NCBI RefSeq assembly: GCF_002897375.1
Contig: NZ_BFAG01000001.1
Location: 248,001-312,000 of the forward strand
Direction of reading: 5' to 3'
DNA from: Deinococcus aerius
GTDB lineage: Bacteria; Deinococcota; Deinococci; Deinococcales; Deinococcaceae
Length of the DNA: 64,000 nt
Shown here in pieces: positions 1-14,861 of this stretch. Positions within the stretch are counted from its first letter, which is position 1. Each line of letters opens with the position of its first letter. A program made the translations under genes and the position numbers. The notes under the pieces were generated by a model that was not told where the DNA came from, ran no database searches, and saw only the letters and a list, made by a program, of their open reading frames with translations.

Positions 1-246
1 ATGGTGCGCCTGCTCCTTGACTACGGGGCCGATGTGGAGAGCGCGGGACCGGACGGGCGGACGGCCTTGATGATGGCGGCGATGTTCAACCGGACGGAGG
101 TGGTCGAGTTGCTGCTGGAGCGCGGGGCCGACCTTCACGCCCGGGACGCACGCGGTCTGTCGGTCCTCGACTCGGCGCGGACGATGGGGGCGCCCGATAC
201 TGCCGCCCAGGTTGAAACTTTGCTGGGGCAGACGCCGGAGCGGTAG
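1..246 (+). CDS. Ankyrin-repeat protein, C-terminal part (5' end probably outside the window)
   Basis: The 81 visible residues are ankyrin repeats: the end of one repeat (LLLDYGADVES, residues 4-14), one complete repeat with GRTALMMAA and VVELLLERGAD (about residues 19-47), and a degenerate last repeat. Ankyrin repeats are protein-protein interaction surfaces; no catalytic domain is visible. The window opens on an ATG, but a repeat cut at its first helix makes it likely that this Met is internal and the gene begins upstream. It ends in TAG and is followed by a lower-GC orphan gene. The partner is unknown. Confidence 0.75.
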   Translation: MVRLLLDYGADVESAGPDGRTALMMAAMFNRTEVVELLLERGADLHARDARGLSVLDSARTMGAPDTAAQVETLLGQTPER

Positions 247-366
247 GGGAAGTGGGGACGGTTCTAAGGGCTACGCCTTGGGAACTTCAGGTCTGCCCTT
301 AGCTCGGCTGCGACCGAGAACACAGCCTTGATAATTCTTGAGCTTGATTGGGCTAGCTTGGGAGCC

Positions 367-711
367 ATGCGGCGTCCACAACCTGTGCGCTTCCCCCTGG
401 AGGAGTTATGGGACGAGCGAGGTTTGGTCAGTAGGTCTTGCGAAGGCGAACTGGGAACCGAGGCGATCCGGGCTTTGCTCAAGCGTGGACAGGTACGGTT
501 CGCGGTAGCAGATGTAGGAGTGCCTTTGCAGTGGGTGCCGAGCAACACCTGTTACGCGTTCTGGAAGGATGAAGTACAACCTCGTCTCATTGAGCCTTCT
601 GTGGCCGAGCAGGGTGTGGCCCTCAAGGATTTGCCGGGCGAGTACGGCTACTCGGCTTCGATTTGGCAGTCGAACACAATTCCTGTCGTGCTGCTCCAGA
701 AATGGCATTGA
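367..711 (+). CDS. Hypothetical protein with lower GC than its neighbours
   Basis: I do not recognise this 114-residue protein. It has no signal peptide or membrane segment and ends in an aromatic/hydrophobic stretch (IPVVLLQKWH). I chose ATG 367 because TAGCTT lies seven bases upstream, the leaderless arrangement used by many genes here. An in-frame TTG at 328 would add 13 residues. The DNA from about 250 to 740 is visibly less GC-rich, with many A/T third codon positions, unlike the flanking genes. That suggests recent acquisition. Lying just after an ankyrin gene it could be an interaction partner, but nothing in the sequence proves that. Confidence 0.5.
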   Translation: MRRPQPVRFPLEELWDERGLVSRSCEGELGTEAIRALLKRGQVRFAVADVGVPLQWVPSNTCYAFWKDEVQPRLIEPSVAEQGVALKDLPGEYGYSASIWQSNTIPVVLLQKWH

Positions 712-741
712 CTCAGGCCTTCCAGAGCTGTTCTCAAATTG

Positions 742-1038
742 TTAAGGCGTAGATACCCGCACGAAATGCTCCACCGTCGGGAACGGGTCGTAGAAGTGGT
801 GCAGCAGCGAGCGCCATTCCTGATACCCGGCACTTCCCCGAAAGCCGACCGTATGATCCTCCAGCGTCTCCCACCAAACGAGGAGGGCGTACTTGTGGTC
901 GTCCTCCAGACACTTGTGAAGCTCGTGCCGGACGTACCCGCCCACCCTGGAGATGATGGGCTCGGCGCGGGCGAAAGCGGACTCGAACGCACCGGTCTGA
1001 CCTGGGCGAACGTTCAGCAGCGCTATTTCCAGAACCAT
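742..1038 (-). CDS. Antibiotic-biosynthesis-monooxygenase-like (ABM) dimeric barrel protein
   Basis: A 98-residue single-domain protein with the features of the ABM ferredoxin-like alpha/beta barrel: a first strand MVLEIALLNVRPG, a helix with FESAFARAEP, the strand pair GYVRHELHKCLED and YALLVWWETLEDH, and a terminal helix with HHFYDPFPTVEHF. Family members are cofactor-free monooxygenases or stress-associated barrels; no substrate can be read from the sequence. The start is supported by GAGGAG nine bases upstream. The next gene upstream on the same strand (1116-1412) is another small barrel-type protein, so the two may be co-transcribed. Confidence 0.7.
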   Translation of the reverse strand: MVLEIALLNVRPGQTGAFESAFARAEPIISRVGGYVRHELHKCLEDDHKYALLVWWETLEDHTVGFRGSAGYQEWRSLLHHFYDPFPTVEHFVRVSTP

Positions 1039-1115
1039 GGACTCTCCTCAGGGGGAAGAGGCGATGGAGTCCTCCCCCGCCCCTTCTCCACGGGCATCCG
1101 ACTCACCTCACCGCT

Positions 1116-1412
1116 TCAGGAGGGCGTGTCTACGCCGCGCACCAGGACAAGCTGCCCGGTCGCCATCTGCTGCCGCAAGGGGCGAATGCGCTTGTACCCC
1201 TCCGACTCGTACCACGCGCGGGCCTGCTCCGCCGACGGAAAGGCGATGACCACGACCCGGCCCGGCGCCTCGCCCTCCAATGCCTCGGGCTGACCTCCCC
1301 GCACAAGAAACTGGCCGCCGTAGGGTTCGAGGGTCGCGGGCACCTGCTGGGAATAGGTGGGGTAGCCCTCGGGGTCGTGTACGTCAATCAGGCCGATCAC
1401 GTAGGCGCTCAT
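1116..1412 (-). CDS. DUF1330 family protein
   Basis: A 98-residue protein that begins MSAYVIGLIDVHDPEGY and ends with a strand LVLVRGVD. It has the DUF1330 pattern: YxxQVPATLEPYGGQFLVRGG around residues 19-39, VVVIAFPSAEQARAWYES around 52-69, and YKxIRxLR. The family is a small alpha/beta barrel related to ABM proteins and has no firmly established reaction. The start at 1412 is preferred over a longer frame beginning at 1448 because CAGGAGG lies just upstream and homologues begin at this strand. It lies upstream of, and codirectional with, the ABM barrel gene. Confidence 0.75.
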   Translation of the reverse strand: MSAYVIGLIDVHDPEGYPTYSQQVPATLEPYGGQFLVRGGQPEALEGEAPGRVVVIAFPSAEQARAWYESEGYKRIRPLRQQMATGQLVLVRGVDTPS

Positions 1413-1497
1413 GCTTCCTCCTGAACTTCCGGGCTGATCGCTCTGCACAAAGAGCGAGAAGGCGGAGTTTCCCCCACCTTCTGCCCTCCATCCCCGG

Positions 1498-3048
<1,551 letters not shown>

Positions 3049-3081
3049 GCGGGACTCCTGGGCGGGCGAGAGGGGAGGGCG

Positions 3082-3118
3082 ACAAAGAAAAGCCCCGGAG
3101 GGTGGTTCCTCCGGGGGG
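3082..3118 (-). terminator. Attenuator terminator in the leuA leader
   Basis: In the minus-strand transcript CCCCGGAGG and CCTCCGGGG form a 9-bp stem (plus-strand 3108-3116 with 3093-3101) with a six-base loop, followed by CTTTTCTTTG. It sits between the leader peptide and leuA, so it would stop transcription before the structural gene. Its 5' arm contains CCGGAGGAAC (plus-strand 3105-3114). This is exactly complementary over 10 bases to GTTCCTCCGG inside the leader ORF (plus-strand 3149-3158), giving a ready antiterminator. Confidence 0.85.
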
Positions 3119-3140
3119 TTCGGGCAGGCTCCTTGGCCGC

Positions 3141-3188
3141 TCACTCCACCGGAGGAACGCCAAGAAGAAGCAGGCCGAACGGATTCAT
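3141..3188 (-). CDS. leuL: leuA leader peptide (four consecutive Leu codons)
   Basis: A 15-codon [18 protein letters not shown], with CTG CTT CTT CTT at codons 6-9, ends 22 bases before the 5' arm of the terminator stem. Codons 11-14 contain GTTCCTCCGG, which can pair perfectly with the 5' arm of the terminator. A ribosome stalled on the Leu codons would leave this segment free to form the antiterminator. A ribosome that reaches the stop codon would cover it and let the terminator form. The ATG lies six bases after TACAGT, so the leader mRNA is predicted to be leaderless. The architecture is that of classical ribosome-mediated attenuation; function is inferred. Confidence 0.85.
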   Translation of the reverse strand: MNPFGLLLLGVPPVE

Positions 3189-3194
3189 GGCGCA

Positions 3195-3223
3195 ACTGTA
3201 ACGGCAGGGGGCTCCCCGGGCAA
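3195..3223 (-). promoter_or_regulatory. Promoter of the leuL-leuA transcript
   Basis: On the minus strand TTGCCC (3223-3218) and TACAGT (3200-3195) are separated by exactly 17 bases. The -10 box ends six bases before the leader ATG at 3188, which places the transcription start at or next to the start codon. Confidence 0.7.
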
Positions 3224-3247
3224 GGGGAGTCGTCTACACCAGCCGGG

Positions 3248-4942
3248 CTACAGCAGCCCCGCCTGCCTCAATTCGTCGCGCAGGGCGGGGAGGCGGGGTT
3301 GCCGCTCGATGACCGCCCGGACCTGCTTGGCACTGGCCTCACGCCCGATGAGCGCGGGAAGTCGGGTCAGAATCTGCGCGGCCTCGTGATACCCATTCCG
3401 GTTGCGGAGGTCAATGTGAAGCTGCGCGGCCCGCATGATCAGCGGCACGGCCCGCTCCGCGCCGAGCTGTCCGGCCAGGGTCAGGAGTTGACGCACGGGC
3501 ACAGTGTCCCGTTCCTCCGCCAGCCGCAACGCCTCCTCCGTCAGCCCCTCGCGCAGCAGCAGGTCCATCAGGACTTCGGTGTGCCTCTTCTGGCGCCACA
3601 GCCGCAAGGTGATCTCCGACCGTTCTTCTTGCCAGTCCGGGCTCACGTCTTTCAGCGAGATCAGCCACTCCGGGCTGGGGGACTTCAAGACGATCTCGCG
3701 GGCCAGGGCGTGCGCTTCCTGCTTGCGTCCGGTCGCCACGTACCGCTCGAAGAGCCAGCGGCGGGTCTGCCCCTGCTCCAGGCCCTCCCGCGCCAGGGCT
3801 TCGAGGAGGGGAAGCTGGCCGTGCGCCGCGAACATGGGTTCCAGTTCGGGGAAGTGGGCGCGCCGCCCGGCCTCACGCACCGCCCGCCGCACGTCCTCGG
3901 TTCGCCCGCGTTCGAGCAGAAAATTCAGCAACTCACCGAGATCGCCGCTCGCGCGCAGGAGGGCCTCGGCCTCCTCGTCGCTCAGGTTGTCCGCCGTCAG
4001 GTGGTAGAGGGCGCGGGCGTACCCCTGCCGGACGTACTCCGAGCGTTCCCCTTTCACGAGGGTGCGGAGCAAGTTCAGCAGGGAGGCCCGCTCGTCCTCC
4101 CGCAGCGCCCCCACGAGGTCGGAGAACGCCCCGCCCTCCACATCCCACCGCCCCGACGCGACCTCGCTCTGGACGGCCTCGAAGGCGTCCTCGCGGGCCC
4201 CCTCGTCCAGCTTGCCGCTGACGAGCAGACGCTGCACCGCCGCCAGCGCCCGCGCCTGAAGGTCGTCCAGTCCCCAGTCGAAGTCCTCGTCGTAGGTGTC
4301 CTCCACCCCGTCCAGCACGGCGAGGTAGGTGTCGAGGAGTTGCCCCGCCCAGGCCGCGTCCAGCGCCTCCAGATTCTCCAGCAGGGCGTCCGCCCCCTCC
4401 AGCACGAGATCGATCGCCCCGGTGTCCGGCCCCTCGCCCTCGTGGTCCCAGTCGGGGGTGTAGGTGCGGCGGATGGCGTCGAAGGCGGCCTCGATCTGCT
4501 CACGGGCACTCCCGGCGGGCGCACTCCGGGCCGAACTCGCGTACACCAGCGCCTCCAGCTCCGGCGCCCGGTCGAGCATCCGGGCGATCAGGCGGTGGAG
4601 TTCGGGCACGCTCAGGCCGGAGAGCGCCTCCGAGAGTTCGGGGACCCCGGCGAAAGCGCGCGGGTCCTCCACCGCCCGGGCGAGCAGCGCCGCGACGTGC
4701 TTGCAGTGGCCGCCCCCTCCCACCGGGCAGGAACAGCGGGCCGACACGACCTCGCCGCCCTCCAGCGTGGCGCGCACCTGATACGGCTCCTGCCCGTAGG
4801 CCGTGCCGCGCAGCACCGTCGCCGCCCCCTCTGGCCGCGCGCTCAGCCCGGTCAGGCCGCGCACGTAGGACTGTCCCTTGCGCCACTCGTGTTCGCCGCT
4901 CCAGGCCAGGGCGTCCTGACGGCGCAAGGAGAAGGTGGTCAT
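3248..4942 (-). CDS. SWIM zinc-finger domain protein
   Basis: A 564-residue protein. It carries a SWIM zinc finger near the N terminus: C70-x-C72, then C80-x-H82 ([20 protein letters not shown]). The long remainder is alpha-helical and rich in Leu, Ala, Arg and Glu, suggesting TPR/HEAT-like helical repeats. SWIM domains bind DNA or proteins; bacterial stand-alone members are often of unknown role and sometimes sit beside SNF2 helicases or MoxR/VWA genes, none of which is next to it here. ATG 4942 lies six bases after TAGCAT (plus-strand 4949-4954), so it is probably leaderless. It is transcribed divergently from the LuxR-type regulator. Confidence 0.85.
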   Translation of the reverse strand: MTTFSLRRQDALAWSGEHEWRKGQSYVRGLTGLSARPEGAATVLRGTAYGQEPYQVRATLEGGEVVSARCSCPVGGGGHCKHVAALLARAVEDPRAFAGVPELSEALSGLSVPELHRLIARMLDRAPELEALVYASSARSAPAGSAREQIEAAFDAIRRTYTPDWDHEGEGPDTGAIDLVLEGADALLENLEALDAAWAGQLLDTYLAVLDGVEDTYDEDFDWGLDDLQARALAAVQRLLVSGKLDEGAREDAFEAVQSEVASGRWDVEGGAFSDLVGALREDERASLLNLLRTLVKGERSEYVRQGYARALYHLTADNLSDEEAEALLRASGDLGELLNFLLERGRTEDVRRAVREAGRRAHFPELEPMFAAHGQLPLLEALAREGLEQGQTRRWLFERYVATGRKQEAHALAREIVLKSPSPEWLISLKDVSPDWQEERSEITLRLWRQKRHTEVLMDLLLREGLTEEALRLAEERDTVPVRQLLTLAGQLGAERAVPLIMRAAQLHIDLRNRNGYHEAAQILTRLPALIGREASAKQVRAVIERQPRLPALRDELRQAGLL

Positions 4943-5018
4943 GGGGCCATGCTACGGGGGTATCTGCGAGTCTGGTGCCCCTCCCACGGGGTGAGCGTAT
5001 CGTGAGGGGGAGGTGCCC

Positions 5019-7439
5019 ATGGACGAGTCCACCTCGCCGTTCTGGCCGGGCGTCCCCCGCGCGGGGGGAGTGCCCGCCCACCTCGTGCCGCTGGTGGGGC
5101 GCGGGGAGGAACTCGCGGAACTCGCCGCGCTGCTGCGGCGGGAGGACGTGCCGCTGCTGACCCTGAGCGGCGCGGGGGGGACGGGCAAGACGGCGCTCGC
5201 GCTGACCCTGGTAGGGGCGCTCGCCCCCGACTTCCCGGACGGGGTGGCGGTGGTGTCGCTGGCGGCTGTCCGGGCCGACGCACCCCTCGCCCCCGTAGTG
5301 GCCCGCGCCCTGGGGTTGAAGGACGGGGCGGCGGAGCCCCTGGCGCGCGTGCGAGAGTTCCTGCGTGGCAGGCGTCTGCTGCTCCTGCTCGACAACGCCG
5401 AGCACCTGCCCGGGGTGGGGGAACTCGCGCAGGACCTGCTGCGGCACGCTCCGCACCTGACGGTCCTGGTCACGAGCCGCGTGCCCCTGGGAGTCTCGCT
5501 GGAGCGGGACTATGCCCTGGGGCCGCTCGCCCTGCCCCCACCCGGGGCGACCTTCGGGGAGCTGGCCGCCGCCCCGTCGGTCGAGCTGTTCCGGCGGCGG
5601 GCGCGGGCGGTGCGGCGCGACTTCACGCTCACGCCGGAGAATGCGCCCGCCGTGGCCGGGGTCTGCGCCCGGCTCGACGGGCTGCCGCTGGCCCTCGAAC
5701 TCGCCGCCGCGCATGCCCGCACGCTCTCCCCGGAGGCGCTGCTCGGGCACCTGCACCCCAGCCTGCCCCTGCTGTCCGGCGGCCCGGCCGACCGCCCCGA
5801 GCATCAGCGTTCCGTCCGGGCGACCATCGCCTGGAGCGAGGCCCTGCTGCCGGACCCGGCGCGCGCCGTGCTGCGCGCCCTGGGTACGTTCGTGGACGGG
5901 GCCGACCTGCCCGGGGTGGCCGCCGTGACCGGCCTGGCAGAGGGGGAGGCGCTGGCCCGGCTGGAACTCCTGGTGAGCCACGGGCTCGTCCGGCCCGGCG
6001 AGAACCCGGACGGCACGCCGCGGTTCGGGCTGCTGGAGACCATCCGGGAGTACGCCCTGGAGCGGCAGGAGGCCCTGAGCGAGACGGCCAGTTGGCAGGC
6101 CCGGCACGCGCGGCATTTCCTCGCCGTGGCGCTCACCCTGGACCGGGAGGTGTGGGGCGAGCGGCAGGGGGCGGCCCTCGCCCGGCTGGAGCGCGAGCAC
6201 GGCAACTTCCGGGCCGCCCTCGCCTGGGCGCTGGACCACGCCGCCCCCCTGGGCCTGCGGCTGGCCGCCGCGCTGGGCAACTTCTGGAGCGTCCACGGCC
6301 ACCTCACGGAGGGCCGGGGCTGGCTGGAGCGGGCCCTGCGCCTGCCCGGGGACGAGGTCGCCCGCGCCCACGCTGCCTACGTCGCCGGGGAGATGGCGCG
6401 GATGCAGGGGGACCACGCCGAGGCCGAGCGGCACCTGAGGGAAGGGCTCGCCCTCGCCCGTGCCCGGGGGGACCGGCTGGAGGCGGCTGCGGCCCTCAAC
6501 TCCCTCGGGGTGCTGGCCCACAACGCCGCCCGGCCAGAGGAGGCCCGGGCCTTCCTGACGGAGGCGCTGACCCTGTGGGAGGAGGAGCCGCGGGACTTCG
6601 GGCGGACCACGCCGCTCTTCAACCTGGGGCGGCTGGAGCTGTACTGGGGGGACGCCCAGGACGCCCTCCCGCTCCTTTCCCGGGCGCTGGCCTTCTGGCG
6701 CGAGCGCGGGAACCGGCACGGGATGGGGTACGCCCTCTACAGCCTGGGCCGCGCCCACCTGGAACGGGGGGACGCGGAACGCGGCGAGGCGCTGCTGCGG
6801 GGGAGCTTGACGTTGCGGGAGGCCATCGGCGACGAGCGGGGGGTGATCGCCTCCCTGACCGCCCTGGGGCTGGAGGCCACCCTGTGGGGGGAGCTGCCCG
6901 CCGCGTTCCCGCTGCTGGGGCAGGCCCTCTCCCGCGCCGTCCGGCTCGGCCACCGCCGCAACGTCGCCGAGGCGCTGGAGGACTTCGCCGCGCTGGCGCT
7001 CGCCTGGGGCGAGGCGGCCCGGGCGGTGCGCTGGGTGAGTGCGGCGCGGGCCGTGCGGGAGGGGGTGGGGGCGCTCCCCGCCCCGCTCGACGGGCGGCAG
7101 ATCGAGCGCACCCTCCGGCGCGCCCGGGCGAAACTCAGCCGCGCGGCCTCCGCCCGGGAGTGGCAGGAGGGCGCTCTGCTCGGCCTGGGGGCGGCCGTGG
7201 CCGAGGCCCTGCAATGGCGCCCCACCCCGGCCCCGGTCCGCGCGACGGCCGGGCTGACCCGCCGGGAGCAGGAGGTGCTGCGCCTGATGGCCGCCGGGCA
7301 CAGCAACCGCGAGATCGCCCGCGCCCTGGAGGTGAGCGAGAAGACGGTCGCGCGGCACGGCGAGAACCTGTTCAACAAGCTCGGGGTCAACTCCCGCGCG
7401 GCGGCCACCGCCCTCGCCGTGCGCGAGGGGCTGGTCTGA
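5019..7439 (+). CDS. LuxR-family transcriptional regulator with NB-ARC-like ATPase and TPR domains
   Basis: An 806-residue multidomain regulator. Residues about 46-60 hold a Walker A ([12 protein letters not shown]) and about 120-128 a Walker B ([11 protein letters not shown]), giving an AAA/NB-ARC-type switch. The middle (about 350-680) is helical repeats with TPR character (for example the segments with [11 protein letters not shown] and [12 protein letters not shown]). The last 60 residues are a LuxR-type HTH ([22 protein letters not shown]). Such proteins use ATP/ADP state and a sensed ligand to control DNA binding; the inducer here is unknown. ATG 5019 is preferred to GTG 5013 because GGGGGAGG lies just upstream. 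The gene downstream is a secreted rhodanese on the same strand, 129 bases away. Confidence 0.88.
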   Translation: MDESTSPFWPGVPRAGGVPAHLVPLVGRGEELAELAALLRREDVPLLTLSGAGGTGKTALALTLVGALAPDFPDGVAVVSLAAVRADAPLAPVVARALGLKDGAAEPLARVREFLRGRRLLLLLDNAEHLPGVGELAQDLLRHAPHLTVLVTSRVPLGVSLERDYALGPLALPPPGATFGELAAAPSVELFRRRARAVRRDFTLTPENAPAVAGVCARLDGLPLALELAAAHARTLSPEALLGHLHPSLPLLSGGPADRPEHQRSVRATIAWSEALLPDPARAVLRALGTFVDGADLPGVAAVTGLAEGEALARLELLVSHGLVRPGENPDGTPRFGLLETIREYALERQEALSETASWQARHARHFLAVALTLDREVWGERQGAALARLEREHGNFRAALAWALDHAAPLGLRLAAALGNFWSVHGHLTEGRGWLERALRLPGDEVARAHAAYVAGEMARMQGDHAEAERHLREGLALARARGDRLEAAAALNSLGVLAHNAARPEEARAFLTEALTLWEEEPRDFGRTTPLFNLGRLELYWGDAQDALPLLSRALAFWRERGNRHGMGYALYSLGRAHLERGDAERGEALLRGSLTLREAIGDERGVIASLTALGLEATLWGELPAAFPLLGQALSRAVRLGHRRNVAEALEDFAALALAWGEAARAVRWVSAARAVREGVGALPAPLDGRQIERTLRRARAKLSRAASAREWQEGALLGLGAAVAEALQWRPTPAPVRATAGLTRREQEVLRLMAAGHSNREIARALEVSEKTVARHGENLFNKLGVNSRAAATALAVREGLV

Positions 7440-7568
7440 CGGGCGGTGAGGTGGGGTGGTCCCGGAAGCCGAGCAGGCCGACCCCGCAGAGAAGCCACCC
7501 CGCCTCTGGGTAATTCACCCGATGCGGGGTGGGAACCCCGGGGCGCACCGTGGGGACGGAGGTGACCC

Positions 7569-8396
7569 ATGAACGGCAAGTTCCGCCTGCTCGCCCTGTC
7601 CGCCCTCGCGTCCCTCGCCCTCGCCCAGACGCCCGGCCTGGTCGCCACGGTCTTCACCACCACCCTGGGCGAGGCGAACGTGAAGACGCCGGAGGTGTCC
7701 ACCGGGGAGCTGCGGCAGATTCTGGCGGACGGGAGCGCCCTGGTGCTCGACGCGCGGCCCCACCTGGAGTGGGCGATCAGCCATATCCCCGGCGCCCTCA
7801 ACGTCGCGCGCAAACCGGGGGTGAGTGACAGCCAGTACGTCAGCGACGTGCGGGAGATCGAGCGGCTCGTCGCGGGCAACCGGGGCCGGGCGCTGGTGCT
7901 CTACTGCAACGGCCCGATGTGCGGCAAGAGCAAGCGCCTGAGCGAGGACCTGCTCGCGGCGGGCTTCACTAACGTGCGCCGCTACCAGCTCGGGGCGCCC
8001 ATCTGGCGGGCCCTGGGTGGCGTGATGGTCACCGAGCCGGACGGCGCGCGCTACATCGCTGCGAGTGACCGGACTGCGTGGTGGGTGGACGCCCGCGGCG
8101 AGGAGGACTTCCGGGCGGGCAGCCTGAACGGCGCCCACCACATCCCCCTGGCCGAGGTGACGAAGGCCAAGGATAACGGCAACCTCCCGATGGAAGACCA
8201 CAACACGCGCCTGATCGTGTTCGGCAAGGACGCCGGGCAGGCGCGGGCGGTGGCGGAGGAGATCGCCAAGAACGCCTTTCACAACGTCTCGTTCTTCCCC
8301 GGAAGCGTGAATGACCTGCGCGCCGCACTCGCCGGACCCTCTGCCCGGGTGCCCCTCCTGGCCGCCCCCCACTGGACACCGCACCTGGAGCCCTGA
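7569..8396 (+). CDS. Exported rhodanese-domain protein (two rhodanese-like domains)
   Basis: A 275-residue protein with an N-terminal signal peptide (KFRLLALSALASLALA, cleavage likely after residue 18-20). Two rhodanese folds follow. In the first (about 40-155) the active-site loop reads YCNGPMCGKS, with a cysteine where sulfur is carried. The second (about 165-265) has IVFGKDAGQAR at the equivalent place and no cysteine, so it is probably inactive. Rhodaneses transfer sulfur as persulfide; an exported one would work in the envelope. GGAGGTGACCC gives a good ribosome binding site for ATG 7569. It converges with ilvC across a long inverted repeat. Confidence 0.82.
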   Translation: MNGKFRLLALSALASLALAQTPGLVATVFTTTLGEANVKTPEVSTGELRQILADGSALVLDARPHLEWAISHIPGALNVARKPGVSDSQYVSDVREIERLVAGNRGRALVLYCNGPMCGKSKRLSEDLLAAGFTNVRRYQLGAPIWRALGGVMVTEPDGARYIAASDRTAWWVDARGEEDFRAGSLNGAHHIPLAEVTKAKDNGNLPMEDHNTRLIVFGKDAGQARAVAEEIAKNAFHNVSFFPGSVNDLRAALAGPSARVPLLAAPHWTPHLEP

Positions 8397-8427
8397 AACC
8401 ACGACCGGGGAGCTGTTGCCACACGAA

Positions 8428-8463
8428 AGCGGTCAGCCTTTCCGAGGGGGAGGGCTGACCGCT
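8428..8463. terminator. Inverted repeat between two convergent genes, possible bidirectional terminator
   Basis: AGCGGTCAGCC (8428-8438) and GGCTGACCGCT (8453-8463) form a perfect 11-bp stem with a 14-base loop, exactly between the ends of the rhodanese gene and ilvC. No strong T run follows on either strand, so intrinsic termination would be weak. The sequence TGACCGCTGAAAGCT at its right edge recurs with one change at 42786-42800, so it may instead belong to a dispersed repeat. Confidence 0.5.
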
Positions 8464-8478
8464 GAAAGCTAACGGCCC

Positions 8479-9489
<1,011 letters not shown>

Positions 9490-9626
9490 TGGGGGATTCT
9501 CCTACAAAGTGTGAGTTGGGGGGGAATGCGGGCTAGGGGAGGGTGCGTCGCGTGAACCCCTCCGGCCCTTCGGGCCACCTCCCCTTGAAAGGGAGGCTAT
9601 GAAGTGCTCCTCAAGCCGTGCTTTTT

Positions 9627-9670
9627 GGCTCCCTTCTCAGGGGAGCTGTCAGCGAAGCTGACTGAGGGGT
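9627..9670. repeat. Dispersed intergenic repeat, copy 1
   Basis: The segment from GGCTCCC to ACTGAGGGGT contains a small palindrome (CTCCC...GGGAG) followed by GAAGCTGACTGAGGGG. Nearly the same 43-44 bases recur at 32775-32817. It lies in the ilvN-ilvC intergenic region. Nothing else was recognised in the remaining spacer. Confidence 0.7.
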
Positions 9671-9678
9671 CTACGCAG

Positions 9679-12011
<2,333 letters not shown>

Positions 12012-12148
12012 GCCTGCCTCCTCATGGCAAAAAGCCGCGCGCCCCGCTCACCCAGAGGCGACGTGGCGCGTGGTCCGGCTTCCCGGTGGGTGCTGTCCCG
12101 ATGTTGTCCCTTGCGGCTTCCCATCCCTGCTGCCTCCCTGTCCTCAAC

Positions 12149-12178
12149 GAAAAACCCCCGCCCGGTGGGGGTGGGGGT
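12149..12178 (-). terminator. Attenuator terminator in the ilvB leader
   Basis: In the minus-strand transcript ACCCCC pairs with GGGGGT (plus-strand 12167-12172 with 12154-12159) around a seven-base loop, followed directly by a T run (TTTTTCG). A second ACCCCC block just upstream (plus-strand 12173-12178) could substitute in the stem. It lies between the ilv leader peptide and ilvB. The leader segment GTGGTAC, made of the Val-Val-Leu codons (plus-strand 12228-12234), is perfectly complementary to GTACCAC (plus-strand 12181-12187) next to the terminator. This offers an alternative fold. Confidence 0.72.
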
Positions 12179-12198
12179 CTGTGGTACGCGTCCTGCGC

Positions 12199-12261
12199 TC
12201 AGCGTCCAGTTCCCCCGGAGCCAAGAAGTACCACCACGAGAATGGCCTGCGGCGCGTTCAT
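12199..12261 (-). CDS. ilvL: ilvBNC leader peptide (Ile/Leu/Val-rich)
   Basis: A 20-residue ORF, MNAPQAILVVVLLGSGGTGR, in which codons 7-13 specify Ile, Leu, Val, Val, Val, Leu, Leu. These are the three products of the pathway that ilvBNC serves. It is followed by a GC-rich hairpin with a T run. TAGGGT lies seven bases before the ATG, fitting a leaderless start. By analogy with enteric ilv leaders, ribosome stalling on these codons would favour antitermination. The leucine-only leader in front of leuA in the same window is strong support that this is not chance. Confidence 0.83.
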   Translation of the reverse strand: MNAPQAILVVVLLGSGGTGR

Positions 12262-12341
12262 GCCTCCCACCCTACGGGCTCGGCAGCGCGAGGATGGGGG
12301 CGCGTCTAGATAGGAAGGGCAGGCGAGGGAAAGCGGGCCGT

Positions 12342-12839
12342 TCACCAGGTCTCCCCCCCACCGGGAGGAGGCCAGGCCCCCAGCATTCGGCGCAGCAGGA
12401 TCACTTGCCCGAGGTGAACAGCGTTGTGCAGGGCGTTGACCGTCAGCTCATAGCCCACCGTCTTCTGCCCGTCCACCTGGCGCGACAGGTCCTCCCCGCG
12501 CGCCAGGCGTTTCGCCTCCGCCAGCCCGGACAGGAAGGCCCGGCGGACGGTGTCCCAGTCCCCCGGGCCCACGGCAGGCCAGCCCCCGGCGGCGTGTTCG
12601 GGCAGGGCTGGCCCCTCACCGCGGACCAGAGCCGCGCTGAACGCCTGCCAGAACTGCATGTGCGCGACGATCTCGGCAACCGTATGCGGCGCCCCCTCGA
12701 CGCGGCGGCAGGCCAGGTCGGCGCTCAGCCCGTCCAGGGCGCGGCCCGGCGGCACGCAAGCCCCGCCGCCCTCCAGCAGCCGTTCGAGAGCCTGGGGCGC
12801 TGGACCCAACAACGCCGCTTCATCCGCTTGCCCGGTCAT
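12342..12839 (-). CDS. DinB family protein (putative metal-dependent four-helix bundle)
   Basis: A 165-residue helical protein with the DinB/YfiT-type pattern. It has a histidine in IVAHMQFWQAF (about residue 59) and a second histidine cluster in ALHNAVHLGQVILLRRM (about 136-152), which usually hold a divalent metal. DinB-fold proteins include thiol transferases and many DNA-damage-inducible proteins of unknown reaction; they are numerous in Deinococcus. TACAGT sits six bases before ATG 12839, so the mRNA is probably leaderless. No partner gene is apparent. Confidence 0.75.
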   Translation of the reverse strand: MTGQADEAALLGPAPQALERLLEGGGACVPPGRALDGLSADLACRRVEGAPHTVAEIVAHMQFWQAFSAALVRGEGPALPEHAAGGWPAVGPGDWDTVRRAFLSGLAEAKRLARGEDLSRQVDGQKTVGYELTVNALHNAVHLGQVILLRRMLGAWPPPGGGETW

Positions 12840-12895
12840 GCCTCCACTGTAGGGGTGGGAGGATGGCGGGGGCTGAGGTTGTCCGGCCCGGACAT

Positions 12896-12928
12896 AAAAA
12901 ATGCCCCCACCACTCGGGCAGGGGCACT
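12896..12928 (-). terminator. Intrinsic terminator of the DEAD-box helicase gene
   Basis: Downstream of the helicase stop the transcript reads TGCCCC, a loop, then GGGGCA followed by six T residues (plus-strand 12896-12901). Stem plus T run is a standard Rho-independent terminator. Confidence 0.8.
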
Positions 12929-12943
12929 CTTCAGAGCCTGGCT

Positions 12944-14716
<1,773 letters not shown>

Positions 14717-14832
14717 CTGTAATCCTTTCGGGAAAGTACCCCCGCGAACTACAAACGCCTTCAACCCTGAAAGCTCGTCCTGATGGGGCCCTCTCCAGCC
14801 GCCCGGTGGTATCCCGAACGGCGCACGAAGAG

Positions 14833-14861
14833 AAAGTGTACACGGTACGCCTGGAAATTGC
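14833..14861 (-). promoter_or_regulatory. Promoter of the DEAD-box helicase gene
   Basis: On the minus strand TTGCAA (14861-14856) and TACACT (14838-14833) are spaced by 17 bases. The start of transcription near 14826 leaves a 5' leader of about 110 nt before ATG 14716, unusually long for this window. Confidence 0.7.

Noticed and set aside
3086..3118. T-box riboswitch upstream of leuA, suggested by GGAGGGTGGTTCC
   Set aside because: The GGGTGG-like string is on the strand opposite to leuA and is simply the complement of the terminator arm; the leader peptide model explains the whole region.
4500..7358. 952-codon open frame on the minus strand
   Set aside because: It is the antisense shadow of the LuxR-type regulator. 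The translation is low-complexity Pro/Gly/Gln/Arg without domains, a common effect of very high GC.
9490..9678. Separate attenuator for ilvC
   Set aside because: The spacer holds a dispersed repeat and no leader ORF with branched-chain codons or a T-tailed hairpin in the right orientation.
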